Assembly (NCBI GenBank): GCA_017521985.1
Contig: JAFXAZ010000018.1
Location: forward strand, 1 to 64,000
Origin: Lachnospiraceae bacterium
GTDB taxonomy: Bacteria; Bacillota; Clostridia; Lachnospirales; Lachnospiraceae
Reading direction: 5' to 3'
DNA: 64,000 nt
The notes beneath the pieces were generated by a model. It did no database searches, was not told where the DNA came from, and was given only the letters and a program-made list of their open reading frames with translations. A program made the position numbers and the translations under genes. Of the stretch, positions 34,025 to 43,553 are shown piece after piece (positions within the stretch are counted from its first letter, which is position 1; each line of letters opens with the position of its first letter).

Positions 34025-35770
34025 CTAGTCAAATTTTTTAATTTTATATATAAAAATCTGATAATAACTATTTTCTGTCTCAAAGGTTCTCTCATCCATC
34101 CATTCGAGATTTAATTCTTCTGCATTTACAATATAAAGCGCTGACAAAATATAATCGCATCCCAAATTTTTTAATGACTTTGTATCCAGCTGCAGATTAT
34201 TAATCCAGGCAGAGTTTTTCTCCACATTATAATATCCCGGAATTTCCGAAAAAAACAAATAACACCGATTTCCCCAATCGTCGTAATAACTTTTCAGCCA
34301 TTCATTACGCTCCAATTCCGGCAAAATAACCTCGCGAAACTTATGCTTATACTCTAAATCATAGTTGTTAGAATATCCATCTACACAATAAAATCCATGA
34401 TAAAGCGCTGCAGAGGGATCAATCCCTATGCTTGCAACCTTATATTCTTCTTTTGTAAGACCATCTTTTTCTTGAATATGGGTCTCTACCTGCTCCATAA
34501 CACCAATTGCAAGATAATCAGAATAACTAATTGTCTCATACTCCGGAAGCAAAATCTCTTGTATACAAGGTTTAATCATAGAAGCTTTCAATGTAATAAA
34601 AAAAGCATACATCAGCAAAGGAGCGGAAACCATATACATGGCATACTTCATCCGGCTACGCATATTCCAAAGAACATCCAGGCATAAAACCAGTTCCACA
34701 TACCAAAAGGCTGATGTTATCCACAAAATTCTGCTCAACTGAAACGCCTTCAGTGTTCCCATCCTTCCCCGTGCAGCAACAATTATGGAGTTTTCACTAA
34801 ATGCAGCTATCAAGCATACCAAACTGATAAAAATAAAAATAGAGGTTATCCTTTTTCTTTGTATTATCAATCCATCCAAATTTTGACCAGCTACATACTT
34901 TATACCGCACCAAAGAAGAATCATCACAAAACATGTCAAATAGAATATCCATACATGATTATCCGAACTATGTGCATCATTGTTCTTTAAATAACCTGTA
35001 AACGTACTCCAAAACGGCTTACTATTCAAAACATATTCACTCTTATGAGAAATCACGCTCTCTGTAATTCCCAGTATTTGCCCTATCAGAGAAATATTTT
35101 CCAAAAAATACATACTCAACATAAGACACATTCCGGCAACTATTTCTTTGTGTTTTTTTAACTGTTTTCTCAACCCAAGGATACCTACCCACAAAACGCC
35201 TGCACCTAACCAGGCAAAGCCGCATAAAATAAGCGAAGACATCATTGCGTAAAGAACAATATAAAAGTAGCTCACACATTTGTGTACGCCACGATAGAGC
35301 CAAAGCACACACAAAATTAAACAAGGGGCACCATACTGCGAAAAACCATACAATGGCAGAAATGGTATATACGTAAACAGCATCGCCGCGATCAACGCAA
35401 TTATACCGTTATCCGTACACTCCAGGCTCAGAAAATACATTCCCACATAACTTACAACATGACAGGAAAACTGTAATATCATGTACGCCAGGAACGGAGA
35501 AAATATCTTGAATAATATTAGTGCTAATGGAGCAGGAACTGTCAATGCAGTCTTGGAAGCTCCATTTAAAAATTCGGGAATGGTATTCCCTTTACTAAAC
35601 AAATATTTTGCCTGATAGATATATGCAATAATTTCCCCATCCAGCTGATCATGATACGGCACAATAGAATTCTCGCCCAACAGCAAGTATGGTATATATG
35701 ACAGTATGACCATCGCAAGCCCGGCATAAAACATCTGTTTATTATCTAACTTTTTTATTTTAAAAATCAT
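34025..35770 (-). CDS. polytopic membrane protein resembling DUF6044
   Basis: 581 residues, about twelve transmembrane helices, first outer loop with SIVPYHDQLDGE (acidic GT-C-like motif), and a soluble C-terminal region (about 430-581). The layout and N-terminus resemble DUF6044 (YkoS-like) proteins, by memory only. The ATG lies 2 nt after the rpe stop, so expression is tied to the pentose-phosphate genes. Probably an envelope glycosyl or polymer enzyme. Confidence 0.68.
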   Translation of the reverse strand: MIFKIKKLDNKQMFYAGLAMVILSYIPYLLLGENSIVPYHDQLDGEIIAYIYQAKYLFSKGNTIPEFLNGASKTALTVPAPLALILFKIFSPFLAYMILQFSCHVVSYVGMYFLSLECTDNGIIALIAAMLFTYIPFLPLYGFSQYGAPCLILCVLWLYRGVHKCVSYFYIVLYAMMSSLILCGFAWLGAGVLWVGILGLRKQLKKHKEIVAGMCLMLSMYFLENISLIGQILGITESVISHKSEYVLNSKPFWSTFTGYLKNNDAHSSDNHVWIFYLTCFVMILLWCGIKYVAGQNLDGLIIQRKRITSIFIFISLVCLIAAFSENSIIVAARGRMGTLKAFQLSRILWITSAFWYVELVLCLDVLWNMRSRMKYAMYMVSAPLLMYAFFITLKASMIKPCIQEILLPEYETISYSDYLAIGVMEQVETHIQEKDGLTKEEYKVASIGIDPSAALYHGFYCVDGYSNNYDLEYKHKFREVILPELERNEWLKSYYDDWGNRCYLFFSEIPGYYNVEKNSAWINNLQLDTKSLKNLGCDYILSALYIVNAEELNLEWMDERTFETENSYYQIFIYKIKKFD

Positions 35771-35772
35771 TG

Positions 35773-36435
35773 TTAATTCGCCTTAGGAAACTGCTCCATA
35801 ATCGCCTTTACATTGCCTTCGATATCCCCTTTAAACACGGCACTACCTGCAACAATAACATTGGCGCCTGCTTCCACAGGTACAGACACATTGGAAGCAT
35901 CCACACCGCCATCTACCTGAATGTGTGTATCCAAGCCACGGGCATTACAGATGGCACGAAGCTCACGTACTTTATCCGTACACTCTGTAATATACTTCTG
36001 ACCGCCAAAACCGGGTTCTACGGTCATGACAAGCACCATCTCCACTTGTTCCAGATAAGGGAGCACCTCTTCAATCAGAGTTCCCGGTTTAATGGCAATG
36101 GCAGCCTGACATCCAACTTCGTGAATCAGATCAATAGTCTCCTGCACCTGACCGGTTGCTTCTACATGAAAGCAAATCAAATCTGCACCGGCGTCCTTAA
36201 AGTCTTTGATATAGCGTTCCGGTTCAATAATCATTAAGTGAACATCAAAAAAACGCTTTGTCGCACTTCTGAATGATTTAATTACCGGCATGCCAAAAGA
36301 AATATTTGGTACAAACACACCATCCATAACGTCAATGTGAACCCACTGTGCACCGGCTTTGTCAATTTTTGCAATATCCTCCCCTGCGCACTTAAAGTCG
36401 CATGCAAGCAGGGAAGGGGATAAAATATATTCCAT
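35773..36435 (-). CDS. rpe: ribulose-phosphate 3-epimerase
   Basis: 220 residues; TIM barrel with SPSLLACDF, WVHIDVMDGVFVPNISFG, HLMI, and VEPGFGGQKY motifs holding the metal and catalytic residues. It interconverts ribulose-5-P and xylulose-5-P. The start follows the transketolase C-subunit stop after 4 bp. Confidence 0.97.
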   Translation of the reverse strand: MEYILSPSLLACDFKCAGEDIAKIDKAGAQWVHIDVMDGVFVPNISFGMPVIKSFRSATKRFFDVHLMIIEPERYIKDFKDAGADLICFHVEATGQVQETIDLIHEVGCQAAIAIKPGTLIEEVLPYLEQVEMVLVMTVEPGFGGQKYITECTDKVRELRAICNARGLDTHIQVDGGVDASNVSVPVEAGANVIVAGSAVFKGDIEGNVKAIMEQFPKAN

Positions 36436-36439
36436 AGAA

Positions 36440-37384
36440 TTATTTACCTAAAAATTCCTTTGTAGTTTTATAAACACCTTCTGCATCTAATCCATAGAAT
36501 GCCATTAACTGGTCAGCAGTACCGGACTGTCCGAACACGTCCTGAACACCAATCTTTTTAACCGGTGTAGGCGCAAGCTCTGCTAAAGCATCACATACTG
36601 CAGAACCCAAGCCTCCGATTACGGAATGCTCTTCTACCGTTACAACCTTACCGGTCTTACGCGCACTTGCCGCAATCAACTCTCCGTCTAACGGTTTGAT
36701 AGTACAGATATTGATAACTTCCGCGTCAATACCTTCTGCCGCCAATTTTTCAGCTGCTTTATTGGCACTGTCCACACATACGCCGGTTGCAACGATTGTC
36801 ACATCCTTGCCTTCCTTTACAACAGTACCCTTGCCGATTTCAAACTTGTACTCCGGATAATCATTAATTACAGGCACTGCGGAACGACCGAATCTCATGT
36901 AAACAGGTCCTTCATGCTCCACTGCCGCACGCAAGCAGGCTCTTGCTTCTACGTCATCAGATGGGTTCATAACAATCATACCCGGAATTGCACGCATTAA
37001 TGCAATATCTTCAATACACTGGTGGGAAGCACCATCTTCACCAACGGTAACACCTGCATGGGTTGCACCGATTTTAACGTTTAAGTGTGGGTAACCGATA
37101 GAGTTACGAATCTGTTCAAAGCAACGTCCTGCTGCAAACATAGCAAAAGAACTCATAAACGGAATCTTGCCTGTGGTAGCTAAACCTGCTGCAATACTTG
37201 CCATATTTGCTTCTGCAATACCACAGTTAATATGTCTTTCCGGAAATTCTTTCTGGAATACACAGGTCTTGGTAGACTTGGTAAGGTCTGCATCCAGCAC
37301 AACCACGTTTGGATAGTCTCTACCGATAGCAGTTAGTTCGGAGCCATAGCTTTCTCTGGTCGCAATCTTCTTTACATCTGACAT
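36440..37384 (-). CDS. transketolase, C-terminal subunit
   Basis: 314 residues: pyrimidine-binding domain (IAEANMASIAAGLA, SFAMFAAGRCFEQIRNSI) followed by the transketolase C-terminal domain (EEHSVIGGLGSAVCDALAE). Many Clostridia split transketolase into two genes. It overlaps the N-subunit gene by 13 nt and works with it as one enzyme in the non-oxidative pentose-phosphate pathway. Confidence 0.94.
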   Translation of the reverse strand: MSDVKKIATRESYGSELTAIGRDYPNVVVLDADLTKSTKTCVFQKEFPERHINCGIAEANMASIAAGLATTGKIPFMSSFAMFAAGRCFEQIRNSIGYPHLNVKIGATHAGVTVGEDGASHQCIEDIALMRAIPGMIVMNPSDDVEARACLRAAVEHEGPVYMRFGRSAVPVINDYPEYKFEIGKGTVVKEGKDVTIVATGVCVDSANKAAEKLAAEGIDAEVINICTIKPLDGELIAASARKTGKVVTVEEHSVIGGLGSAVCDALAELAPTPVKKIGVQDVFGQSGTADQLMAFYGLDAEGVYKTTKEFLGK

Positions 37385-38208
37385 AATGCTTCACCTGCCT
37401 TCTCTAATTCTTCCATTGCCTGAGCAAACTGTTCATCATTTGGAGCCATACCATGCCATCCTGCCTGATTTTCCATAAAGGATACGCCTTTACCTTTAAT
37501 AGTCTTGCAGATAATAGCCGTAGGCATGCCTTTGGTTGCCTTTGCTTCCTTAAATGCAGCATCAATCTGGTCGAAATCATTACCATCGATGTTGATTACA
37601 TGGAAATTGAATGCTTCGAATTTCTTGTCAATCGGATATGGAGAACATACGGTATCAATAGCACCGTCAATCTGTAAGTTATTATTATCAACAATAACAC
37701 AAAGGTTGTCCAGCTTACGATGACCTGCCATCATAGCAGCCTCCCAAACCTGACCTTCCTGAATTTCACCATCACCAAGCAAGGTGTAAGTACGATATTC
37801 CTTGCCGTCCATTTTTGCAGACAATGCCATACCAACTGCTGCGGAGATACCCTGTCCCAAAGAACCGCTGGACATATCAATACCCGGTGTGTACTGAACA
37901 CACGGATGTCCCTGCAGTCTGCTGCCCAGCTTACGTAAGGTAGTCATTTCCTCAACAGGGAAGAAACCCTTTAATGCCAACGTTGCGTATAAGCCTGGTG
38001 CAGTATGACCCTTAGATAATACAAAACGGTCTCTGTCTTCCCACTTAGGATTTTTAGGATCCACATTCATTTCTTCAAAATACAAATAAGTAAAAATGTC
38101 TGCTGCAGAAAGAGATCCGCCCGGATGACCCGCTTTTGCGGCATGTAAACCAATCAAAAGATTCTTACGAACCTCTACAGCCATTTTCTGTAGTTCTAAC
38201 TTGTTCAT
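37372..38208 (-). CDS. transketolase, N-terminal subunit
   Basis: 278 residues from the ATG at 38208 (GGAGG 5 nt upstream). Thiamine-diphosphate domain with AGHPGGSLSAADIFTYL, the GDG motif LLGDGEIQEGQVWEA and a metal-binding Asn (VDNNNLQIDG). It pairs with the downstream C-subunit. First gene of the tkt-rpe-membrane-metG operon, behind a promoter at 38261-38288. Confidence 0.95.
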   Translation of the reverse strand: MNKLELQKMAVEVRKNLLIGLHAAKAGHPGGSLSAADIFTYLYFEEMNVDPKNPKWEDRDRFVLSKGHTAPGLYATLALKGFFPVEEMTTLRKLGSRLQGHPCVQYTPGIDMSSGSLGQGISAAVGMALSAKMDGKEYRTYTLLGDGEIQEGQVWEAAMMAGHRKLDNLCVIVDNNNLQIDGAIDTVCSPYPIDKKFEAFNFHVINIDGNDFDQIDAAFKEAKATKGMPTAIICKTIKGKGVSFMENQAGWHGMAPNDEQFAQAMEELEKAGEALCQM

Positions 38209-38260
38209 TAGCTCCTCCATTCTTAGTAAAGCACTAGTATGCAAAATTATTACACCTTAT

Positions 38261-38288
38261 ACTATAACCGACATTACAAAAAAGTCAA
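38261..38288 (-). promoter_or_regulatory. promoter for the transketolase operon
   Basis: Minus strand TTGACT (complement of 38283-38288), 16-bp spacer, TATAGT (complement of 38261-38266). Confidence 0.65.
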
Positions 38289-38352
38289 TCAATTTTCACG
38301 TATTTCCCTATTGTACAATACATAAATTAGTAAAAAAATAAGTTGGTACCTT

Positions 38353-40131
38353 ATGACCTTTTCCAAAAAAAACACCGCTATTCCGCTTTCCCTTATCCTA
38401 ATATGTATCATTGCGCGAGGATTCTTAATCTACTATATGAGTATAGCACCTTTTGGCGCCTTTTGTAAAGAACTGGCAATGGAAAGCCTGACAGATAATC
38501 CCTTTGAGCTGCACTATACCATCGCGTATCCCGAAAAAATGGGACTGGAACATTTATCCACAAATCTAATTCCCTTTGAGGAATCTTCTTATATGACCGG
38601 CAAAGAAATCTGGCTGGAACGCGCAGAAACCCTTACACGACTTTCCTCTGCTCGTTTAAATAAGGAAAATTCTTTTTTGTACTCCATACTTGAAAGATAC
38701 GTCAACCTACAACTTAAAAGTCTGGAATTTCCTTATTATGAAAATCCCCTTTCCTCTTCCGGCGGTGTACATAGCCAGTTACCGATTTTATTGTCCGAGT
38801 ATGCCTTCCGGTGCAAAGAGGATGTAGAAAAATATTTTTTGCTGCTTTCCCAGATTCGTGCATATTTAAATGGCATTTCCAATTACACAAAAGTACAGGA
38901 ACGAAACGGTATTTCTATTTACACCAAAACTTTGGAAGAGGTAAAAAAACAATGTTTGGAACTATTTCCAAAAACACAGCTTGAAAACAACACACATTTT
39001 TTGCAAACCAGCTTTGAAGACCGCGTACAGGAGCTGATTACAGAAGGTATCATTACCGACAAGGAGGCTTCTGATTATATCGCACGCAATACCTCTTTGC
39101 TAAAGACCAAACTTCAACCCGCCTATGAGGCTTTAGCCAATTCTATAGATTCCTTGAACGGTACACCTACTTTGTCCGGTCTTGCCGCTTATCCAAAAGG
39201 CAAGGAATACTATGCTCTGTTGCTTTCTGCCAATACGGGTTCCGATAAAACAGTAGACGATATACAGTCCATGCTCTATAAGCGCTATGATATGTTATAC
39301 AAACAATATACCACGCTTTTAGAACAGGGAACACAGGTACAAAACTGGACCTTTCCAATAGACGGACACTCTGAAATGCTTCAGCATTTACACAACACAG
39401 CACAGGAACATTTTCCGGCACTCACCACGGTTACAGGAGATGCCCTCCAGACCGTTCAGCTAAAAAATGTAAACGGTATTCTTGCAAACATGAGCGCCCC
39501 TGCCTTTTATATGACACCGCCTATGGATGACAATGCAGAACATACCATTTATATCAATCCTGATGCAGATATGCAATCACTGGATTTGTATACCACGCTG
39601 GCACACGAAGGATTTCCGGGACACCTGTACCAAACCGTATACAGTCAGACAGCTATGAATACCAACCACGAACCGTTGATTCGTCAGTTGCTTTATTACG
39701 GTGGTTTTACAGAAGGATGGGCAGTATATGCCGAACTTTATTCTTATGATTTTGCGGCAGCTACCTGCGATGAGGGATTACATGACACATTGGAACTCAC
39801 TCGTTTAAATCGTGAAATCCAATTATGCCTCTGCAGCATTTTGGATATCTATATTCATTATGACGCAGCCTCCCTGCAAGACGTAGAAAAGTTGTTAAAA
39901 ACCCTGGGACTAAACAGTTCTTCTGCACAATCCATCTACACTGCTATTTGTGATGCACCTGCTAATTATCCCAAATACTATGTTGGATATTTAGAAATTT
40001 TGGAATTAAAAGATTTGGCAACGGAACTTTGGGGTGAAAACTACTCTGATTATGCATTTCATGAATGGATTTTAACATCAGGCCCCGCAGATTTCGGAAG
40101 CCTGGCAGAAAAACTCAAAAGCGAGAAATAA
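38353..40131 (+). CDS. DUF885 zinc metallopeptidase-like protein, membrane-anchored
   Basis: 592 residues with an N-terminal signal-anchor (SLILICIIARGFLIYYM) and a metallopeptidase motif AHEGFPGHLYQ (HExxH-like with E and H), followed by GWAVYAELYS that supplies a further ligand. DUF885 proteins resemble carboxypeptidases and oligopeptidases. The ribosome site before the ATG is weak. Divergent from the transketolase operon. Confidence 0.88.
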   Translation: MTFSKKNTAIPLSLILICIIARGFLIYYMSIAPFGAFCKELAMESLTDNPFELHYTIAYPEKMGLEHLSTNLIPFEESSYMTGKEIWLERAETLTRLSSARLNKENSFLYSILERYVNLQLKSLEFPYYENPLSSSGGVHSQLPILLSEYAFRCKEDVEKYFLLLSQIRAYLNGISNYTKVQERNGISIYTKTLEEVKKQCLELFPKTQLENNTHFLQTSFEDRVQELITEGIITDKEASDYIARNTSLLKTKLQPAYEALANSIDSLNGTPTLSGLAAYPKGKEYYALLLSANTGSDKTVDDIQSMLYKRYDMLYKQYTTLLEQGTQVQNWTFPIDGHSEMLQHLHNTAQEHFPALTTVTGDALQTVQLKNVNGILANMSAPAFYMTPPMDDNAEHTIYINPDADMQSLDLYTTLAHEGFPGHLYQTVYSQTAMNTNHEPLIRQLLYYGGFTEGWAVYAELYSYDFAAATCDEGLHDTLELTRLNREIQLCLCSILDIYIHYDAASLQDVEKLLKTLGLNSSSAQSIYTAICDAPANYPKYYVGYLEILELKDLATELWGENYSDYAFHEWILTSGPADFGSLAEKLKSEK

Positions 40132-40144
40132 ACAACAAGTCAAA

Positions 40145-40163
40145 AGGCGGGAATTTCCCGCCT
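40145..40163. terminator. bidirectional terminator between convergent genes
   Basis: AGGCGGGAA (40145-40153) and TTCCCGCCT (40155-40163), between the DUF885 gene and the convergent Mrr-like gene. Confidence 0.75.
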
Positions 40164-40171
40164 CAAATTCT

Positions 40172-40645
40172 TTACTCATCTACCTCTGCCATCATTTCTT
40201 CCATATACCCCCGGTCCCAAAGCACGATTTTCAGCTTCTTAGCCGCCTCTACGGCAGGTCCCGTAAAGTATTGGTTACTCATTACTACACCCACCATGCA
40301 GTCGTAATAATCCCTGCCGGCATACACCTCCTGCACAGCCTTTACACCGATAGGTGAATGATAATTTTTACACTGGATACCATAACTGATACCATCCCGT
40401 TCTGCCAAAATATCAATGCCAAAATCGCCGCTGCCCTTGGTTACCACCACATCCTGAAAACCTCGACGCTTCAGTAAGTCCGCACAAAAATGCTCGAACT
40501 CACGCCCCTCCATGTTGTCCCACTCATAATGCTTCTTTTTATGAAAAACCAGAAAAATAATTCCGACAATAAATATAAAAACAGCCGTCCCGATAATCAG
40601 TGCTATCATCTGAGGATCTGACAGTATTTCCATAACCTTTCCCAT
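40172..40645 (-). CDS. membrane-tethered Mrr-like restriction endonuclease domain protein
   Basis: 157 residues: one N-terminal transmembrane helix (about 13-34), then a PD-(D/E)XK Mrr catalytic domain with GSGDFGIDILAERDG (Asp) and YGIQCKNY (Q-x-K), complete in key residues. No DNA-recognition domain. Such anchored Mrr-cat proteins are widespread but poorly understood; roles in DNA uptake control, RNA or DNA degradation at the membrane, or defence are possible. Confidence 0.85.
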   Translation of the reverse strand: MGKVMEILSDPQMIALIIGTAVFIFIVGIIFLVFHKKKHYEWDNMEGREFEHFCADLLKRRGFQDVVVTKGSGDFGIDILAERDGISYGIQCKNYHSPIGVKAVQEVYAGRDYYDCMVGVVMSNQYFTGPAVEAAKKLKIVLWDRGYMEEMMAEVDE

Positions 40646-40736
40646 ATGCTTCTTTTCTCCTTGTGATGCCAGTACGTCATTCTCTTCGTCTTGAACCTAT
40701 TAACGCCTGCTGCCAGATGATATTATACCATGTCTG

Positions 40737-41258
40737 CTACATCCCCGCAAGCACTACGCTGGCTGCAATTCCTGCAAACGTAGCAAACAGTGCCCCGGCA
40801 AGGGTATACCGAGTCTTCGTCACTTTTGCTGCTAAAAAATATACAGACATGGTATAAAAGATAGTCTCTGTACTGCTCATCATAATAGAAACCAGCATAC
40901 CTATATGTGAATCCGGTCCAAAATTTTTAAAAATATCCAATACTAGTCCTGTAGCGGCAGAATTAGACACCATTTTTACAAGAATGACCGGAAGTACCTC
41001 TTGTGGAATTCCTATCCATTCCCCCGCTCCCTTTAATAATTCCGCCAAAAACTCTAAAAACCCACTGCTTCTGAGAATTCCCACTGCCATCAAAAGCCCA
41101 ACCAATGTAGGTACCAGCCCCACAACCGTACCAAGGCCATCCTTTGCCCCTTTTATAAAATGTTCATACACCGGCACGCCACTAACCAATCCATAGCCCA
41201 CGATATAAAAAATAATTGCCGGAATAATAATATTGGAAAGTTCCCCTAAAACCTGCAT
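40737..41258 (-). CDS. spmB: spore maturation protein B
   Basis: 173 residues, a Gate/nucleoside-recognition membrane protein with GLGTVVGLVPTLVGLLMAVG and MVSNSAATGLVLDIF. In Bacillus SpmA and SpmB are needed for spore core dehydration. It follows spmA after 43 bp. Confidence 0.92.
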   Translation of the reverse strand: MQVLGELSNIIIPAIIFYIVGYGLVSGVPVYEHFIKGAKDGLGTVVGLVPTLVGLLMAVGILRSSGFLEFLAELLKGAGEWIGIPQEVLPVILVKMVSNSAATGLVLDIFKNFGPDSHIGMLVSIMMSSTETIFYTMSVYFLAAKVTKTRYTLAGALFATFAGIAASVVLAGM

Positions 41259-41301
41259 CTTTCTTCCCCTTTTCCTGTTTTATATTGCCATTTCACAGAC
41301 T

Positions 41302-41901
41302 TCAATCCTTATATGCCATATCTGCGGCCTTGGCAAAGGCAATTCCAACAACGGTTCCAATGGTAGTTGCCACAATAGCAGGTGCAATAATGGATGTTGG
41401 CTCCACACTGCCATACTGCGTGCGGTACACAATCATATTTACAGGGATTAATTGCAAAGACGATATATTGACAATTAAAAATGTGCACATTTCTTTACTT
41501 GCCCGGGTCAATTTTTCCACACCAAGACGCTTTTTTTCCACCTTTTCTAAAGCCTCCATAGCTTTTAGTCCCGCCGGCGTACATGCCCAACCCAGCCCTA
41601 AAATATTTGCAATAATATTGGTAGCAATATAACCGGCTGCCTCGCCTTCCATATCCAGTCTCGGAAACAAAAATCTCAAAAGCGGCATAAGACCTCTCTT
41701 CCACTTGTCAATTAGTCCTGCCTTTTCTGCAATTTCCATAAGACCCACCCAAAATGCTACCGCACCAAGCATAGTAATACAAAGGGATACTGCCTCTCTG
41801 GCAGACTCCAACGCGCCATTGCCAACCGCTGCAATATTTCCGGTCACAGCTCCATAACAAACACCAATTAAAATCATGCCTGCCCACAAATAATTTAACA
41901 T
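41302..41901 (-). CDS. spmA: spore maturation protein A
   Basis: 199 residues from the ATG at 41901 (GAGGAG 4 nt upstream). Gate-domain membrane protein with LNYLWAGMILIGVCYGAVTG and MLGAVAFWVGLMEIAEKAGL. Partner of SpmB. Together with the coat genes upstream it marks the organism as a spore former. Confidence 0.93.
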   Translation of the reverse strand: MLNYLWAGMILIGVCYGAVTGNIAAVGNGALESAREAVSLCITMLGAVAFWVGLMEIAEKAGLIDKWKRGLMPLLRFLFPRLDMEGEAAGYIATNIIANILGLGWACTPAGLKAMEALEKVEKKRLGVEKLTRASKEMCTFLIVNISSLQLIPVNMIVYRTQYGSVEPTSIIAPAIVATTIGTVVGIAFAKAADMAYKD

Positions 41902-41963
41902 AATACTCCTCATACCCAAAAGTTTTCGTAATAATATATGTACACCTGCTTTAAAATAGCACT

Positions 41964-41991
41964 AACGGCATGACCCGAAAGCCATGCCGTT
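41964..41991. terminator. hairpin between coat-protein genes and spmA
   Basis: AACGGCATG (41964-41972) with CATGCCGTT (41983-41991). The T-run is on the plus side, so termination in the minus direction is less certain. Confidence 0.55.
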
Positions 41992-42023
41992 TTTGAAACC
42001 ATTATTTTACGCTAAGCGTATTT

Positions 42024-42281
42024 TTATTTGCCCTGTGTGAACAAACTCTTTACATGTGCAATATCTTCCTTAGATGCTGCATCTGCAGGTACATAGTAAG
42101 ACTTGCTGCGAGCAATTTCATAGAGTTCTTCCTGACTCTTTTCACAAGCTGCTCTAAACTGCTTCAAAGTAGTCTTTAATTCCTTGTGCTCTGTCTGCGG
42201 AATCATTTCCGCAAAACGAACCAACTCGCCATTGATACCGGTAAGTGTATCCGCAACCATTGTTTTTTCATTCATCTCCAT
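42024..42281 (-). CDS. CotF-type spore coat protein
   Basis: 85 residues, helical, with FRAACEKSQEELYEIARSKSYYVPADAA, typical of the short CotF-related coat proteins of Clostridia (C-terminal YYxPA motif). GGAGGG precedes the ATG by 7 nt. It follows a second small coat-like gene after 12 bp. Confidence 0.8.
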   Translation of the reverse strand: MEMNEKTMVADTLTGINGELVRFAEMIPQTEHKELKTTLKQFRAACEKSQEELYEIARSKSYYVPADAASKEDIAHVKSLFTQGK

Positions 42282-42293
42282 TGCTCTTCCCTC

Positions 42294-42479
42294 CTACTGC
42301 AAAAATTTCATCAACGTATTTTTGTTGTCCATTGCACCCTGTGCACCTTTTTCAAAGAAGTCTTTTACTTCCTTAGTAGTAGCACAATTTGCGTATTCCT
42401 TTAATTTGCAGTGAGTAGTTTCATAGCCTGCGATAAGATGACGTAAATTTTGTAATTCTAATTCAGAAATCTGACCCAT
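42294..42479 (-). CDS. small CotF-like spore protein
   Basis: 61 residues, helical (ELELQNLRHLIAGYETTHCK), a short relative of CotF-type coat proteins. GGAGG precedes the ATG by 7 nt. A small inverted repeat GACGT-N4-ACGTC (42502-42515) lies just upstream and could be a control site. Operon with the gene at 42024. Confidence 0.75.
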   Translation of the reverse strand: MGQISELELQNLRHLIAGYETTHCKLKEYANCATTKEVKDFFEKGAQGAMDNKNTLMKFLQ

Positions 42480-42576
42480 AATAGCACCTCCTAAATGTTT
42501 CGACGTGATAACGTCAAAATTAGTATATGCCTATTTGTCATTTCTATTTAAAAAACATTTTGGCAAGTTTTGAAAA

Positions 42577-43230
42577 TTACTTCGCATTATTTTTACGTTT
42601 AAATAACATATAAGAATACACCATTGGTACTGTTGTCATAATAATAACTGCAGCCAATAAAATCCAAATTTTAAATTCTCCGGGAATGAATGCTGCAATC
42701 ATAATGACAATTCCACCCACGGCAAAGGTCTTGCCTCCCAGCCTATGGGTCTTAAACCAGTTTTCCTCATCCGTTAAAGCCCAAGGCGTTTTAATTCCAA
42801 AGAAGAAGTTCTGCTTGATTTTCGGCATCATATTGCCCACAAAAAACATCAGCACACCTGTTACAAAGCAGATAATACTTCCTACATTAATTGCAGCGCC
42901 CATTGCAATCGCAATGTTAGCTGCCTCCATTGCCAAAAAGAACAGTGCAAAACCAAAAAAGAAGTTATAATAATACTTACCGAAACGCTCGTAATTGCCC
43001 TGCTTCGGATCCAACTTAATCATCGGCACCGCCAAAACAGTAACCAACACCAAAATAGCAGGATACAATAAAACCGAAAATTTACTGCCCCATGCATCCG
43101 GCTCTCCACTCGGACCAAAATGGGTCGGAATCGTGTCCGGCATGATCAGTATGCCCACTATCGCTAAAATCACTGCAAGTGCCACTACAATCCATGTTTT
43201 TAACATTTCTTTGCCAAAGATTTTTTTCAT
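42577..43230 (-). CDS. sdpI: SdpI-family membrane protein
   Basis: 217 residues from the ATG at 43230 (GGGAGG 7 nt upstream). DUF1648 segment with MPDTIPTHFGPSGEPDAW and the SdpI motif FFGIKTPWALTDEENWFKTHRLGG. In Bacillus SdpI gives immunity to the SdpC toxin and sequesters SdpR. No sdpC-like gene is visible nearby. It follows the ArsR-type gene with overlap of frame ends by regulatory spacing of 14 bp. Confidence 0.88.
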   Translation of the reverse strand: MKKIFGKEMLKTWIVVALAVILAIVGILIMPDTIPTHFGPSGEPDAWGSKFSVLLYPAILVLVTVLAVPMIKLDPKQGNYERFGKYYYNFFFGFALFFLAMEAANIAIAMGAAINVGSIICFVTGVLMFFVGNMMPKIKQNFFFGIKTPWALTDEENWFKTHRLGGKTFAVGGIVIMIAAFIPGEFKIWILLAAVIIMTTVPMVYSYMLFKRKNNAK

Positions 43231-43244
43231 AAAAATACCTCCCA

Positions 43245-43505
43245 TTACTTCTTAAGCTGCAAAAACCAGCCCATCATTTCCTCAATCACCGACATATTCA
43301 ACTCGTAATAAATGTACTTGCCTTCTCGGATATCCTCCACCAACCCAGCCTGCTTCAACGTGTTCAAATGATGTGAAATCGTAGCTCCCGTCATATCAAA
43401 ATGTGCCCCGATATCACCGGCACTCATGCGTCCCTTCGTAAGCATCTGCAAAATCTCCTGCCTGGTAGGATCCGATAATGCCTTAAAACTATCTTTTAAT
43501 CCCAC
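43245..43505 (-). CDS. sdpR: ArsR-family repressor (SdpR-like)
   Basis: 86 residues starting at GTG (43505) with GGAGGG upstream. Winged helix with RQEILQMLTKGRMSAGDIGAHFDMTGATISHHL; no metal-binding cysteines, as in SdpR. Probably autoregulated through the two palindromes flanking its promoter. It pairs with sdpI in the usual order. Confidence 0.88.
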   Translation of the reverse strand: MGLKDSFKALSDPTRQEILQMLTKGRMSAGDIGAHFDMTGATISHHLNTLKQAGLVEDIREGKYIYYELNMSVIEEMMGWFLQLKK

Positions 43506-43553
43506 GCTTATACCCTCCTGTTCTTTGGATGTTGTTTATATTCTCCACCAAAC

